Assembly (NCBI GenBank): GCA_016180375.1
Contig: JACPBJ010000141.1
Location: 1 to 5,651, forward strand
Direction: 5' to 3'
DNA from: Nitrososphaerota archaeon
GTDB taxonomy: Archaea > Thermoproteota > Nitrososphaeria > Nitrososphaerales > UBA57
Length of the DNA stretch: 5,651 bases
The notes under the pieces are model-generated. The model was not told the origin of the DNA, did no database searches, and saw only the letters and a program-made list of their open reading frames with translations. Below are positions 4,967-5,651 of this stretch, in pieces. Each line of letters begins with the position of its first letter. The first letter of the stretch is position 1. Both the position numbers and the translations under genes were made by a program.

Positions 4967-5649
4967 TAATTAGAAGCCTTGGACTTCTTTTCCTCTGCGT
5001 CCACAACTCCCTTCTCCGAAACTGTAAAGACAGCTTCTGAATATGGATGGTATGGACTATCGATCATTATTGCCTTTCTATTGCTGCCGCTCTTCCGTAA
5101 GTAAACTCTGTAGGTGCATGCATGGCCTACAATGTGCCCTCCTGCAGGCTTCGTAGGATCTCCGAAGAACGTGTCTGGCTGGCTCATGACTTGATTCGTA
5201 ACAACAATAGCTACATTGTAGATATCAGCAGTCCGTATCAGTTTGTGTAGAAGAGAGTTGAGCCTCTGCTGCCTTTCGGCTAAAGTTCCTCTGCCGGTAA
5301 ATTCTGCTCGATGCAGGCTCATGATGCTGTCAACAATGATTAATTTGATTTTGTTCTGCTCAATGTATTTGCCCAAAGATTGAATGATCAATTCTAGATG
5401 CGATGAATTGTAGACCTTTGAAACCATGGTGTTCTGAAGAACCTGCTTTTTATCATAGCCTCTTGCCTCTGCGATTTGTTGTAAACGCTCAGGTCTGAAA
5501 GTCGATTCTGTATCCAGATAGATCGCTCCTCCGCCAAAGCCTCCCTCCTCGGGAGGAAGATGGCACGTAGCACACAGAGTATGAGCAAGCTGCGTCTTAC
5601 CACTGCCAAACTCTCCGAATAGTTCTGTAATAGCCTGTGTCTCTATTCC
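4966..5649 (-). CDS. radA: Archaeal RadA recombinase, C-terminal 227 aa (5' end beyond window)
   Basis: This is the DNA strand-exchange recombinase of archaea, the RecA/Rad51 homologue. It forms ATP-dependent filaments on single-stranded DNA for homologous recombination. The visible part holds the whole ATPase core: Walker A GEFGSGKT at visible residues 12-19, the YLDTEST segment near 44-50, Walker B LIIVD at 103-107, the L1 region with GRGTLAERQ, and the L2 region with NQVMSQPDTFFGDPTKPAGG. It ends with the usual IDSPYHPYSEAVF strand and a short lysine-rich tail. All catalytic elements look intact. The N-terminal helix-hairpin-helix part lies beyond position 5651. The stop is TAG at 4968-4966, and the next gene of the operon starts 15 nt further on in the same frame. 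Heading a PolB2 operon suggests co-expression of recombinase and specialised polymerase. The family assignment is secure; orthology to the housekeeping RadA is very likely, since no second active copy is visible. Confidence 0.97.
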   Translation of the reverse strand, partial: GIETQAITELFGEFGSGKTQLAHTLCATCHLPPEEGGFGGGAIYLDTESTFRPERLQQIAEARGYDKKQVLQNTMVSKVYNSSHLELIIQSLGKYIEQNKIKLIIVDSIMSLHRAEFTGRGTLAERQQRLNSLLHKLIRTADIYNVAIVVTNQVMSQPDTFFGDPTKPAGGHIVGHACTYRVYLRKSGSNRKAIMIDSPYHPYSEAVFTVSEKGVVDAEEKKSKASN

Positions 5650-5651
5650 TC

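Overview
The window looks archaeal. Its right edge cuts into an archaeal-type RadA recombinase. A second, degenerate family B DNA polymerase of the archaeal PolB2 type lies in the same operon. Ribosome-binding sites are GGAGG/GGTGAT-like, and a TATA-type box sits 25 bp upstream of a tiny leaderless ORF. The RadA sequence looks to me closest to the TACK/Nitrososphaeria (Thaumarchaeota/Aigarchaeota) side of the archaea. That placement is from memory and is only an inference.

Positions 5651 down to 658 form one tightly packed minus-strand operon of six genes, read right to left: (1) radA, catalytically intact, 5' end outside the window; (2) a 334-aa RadA paralog with two N-terminal CxxC pairs and no usable Walker A motif; (3) a 90-aa helical protein; (4) a 92-aa helical protein that has no AUG/GUG/UUG start and is an ungapped paralog of (3); (5) a PolB2-type polymerase whose internal exonuclease motifs are destroyed and whose polymerase motifs B and C are altered; (6) a stand-alone DEDD 3'-5' exonuclease. 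The genes overlap by 4 to 22 nt, except for a 15-nt gap after radA, so they are probably translated in a coupled way. The gene set recalls the bacterial ImuA-ImuB-DnaE2 mutasome: a RecA-like accessory factor plus a specialised polymerase, here led by the recombinase itself. A damage-tolerance or translesion-synthesis module is the best working hypothesis. PolB2 neighbourhoods with RadA-like and small genes have been noted before in archaeal comparative genomics; the fine details reported here are read from this sequence.

Positions 1 to 565 carry small plus-strand items: an unassigned left end, a pair of mutually exclusive inverted repeats (141-168), a TATA-like box (190-197), a 13-codon lysine-rich ORF (219-260), and a 50-aa zinc-finger protein (413-565) that faces the end of the polymerase operon tail to tail. 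No tRNA, rRNA, CRISPR array or transposable element was seen.
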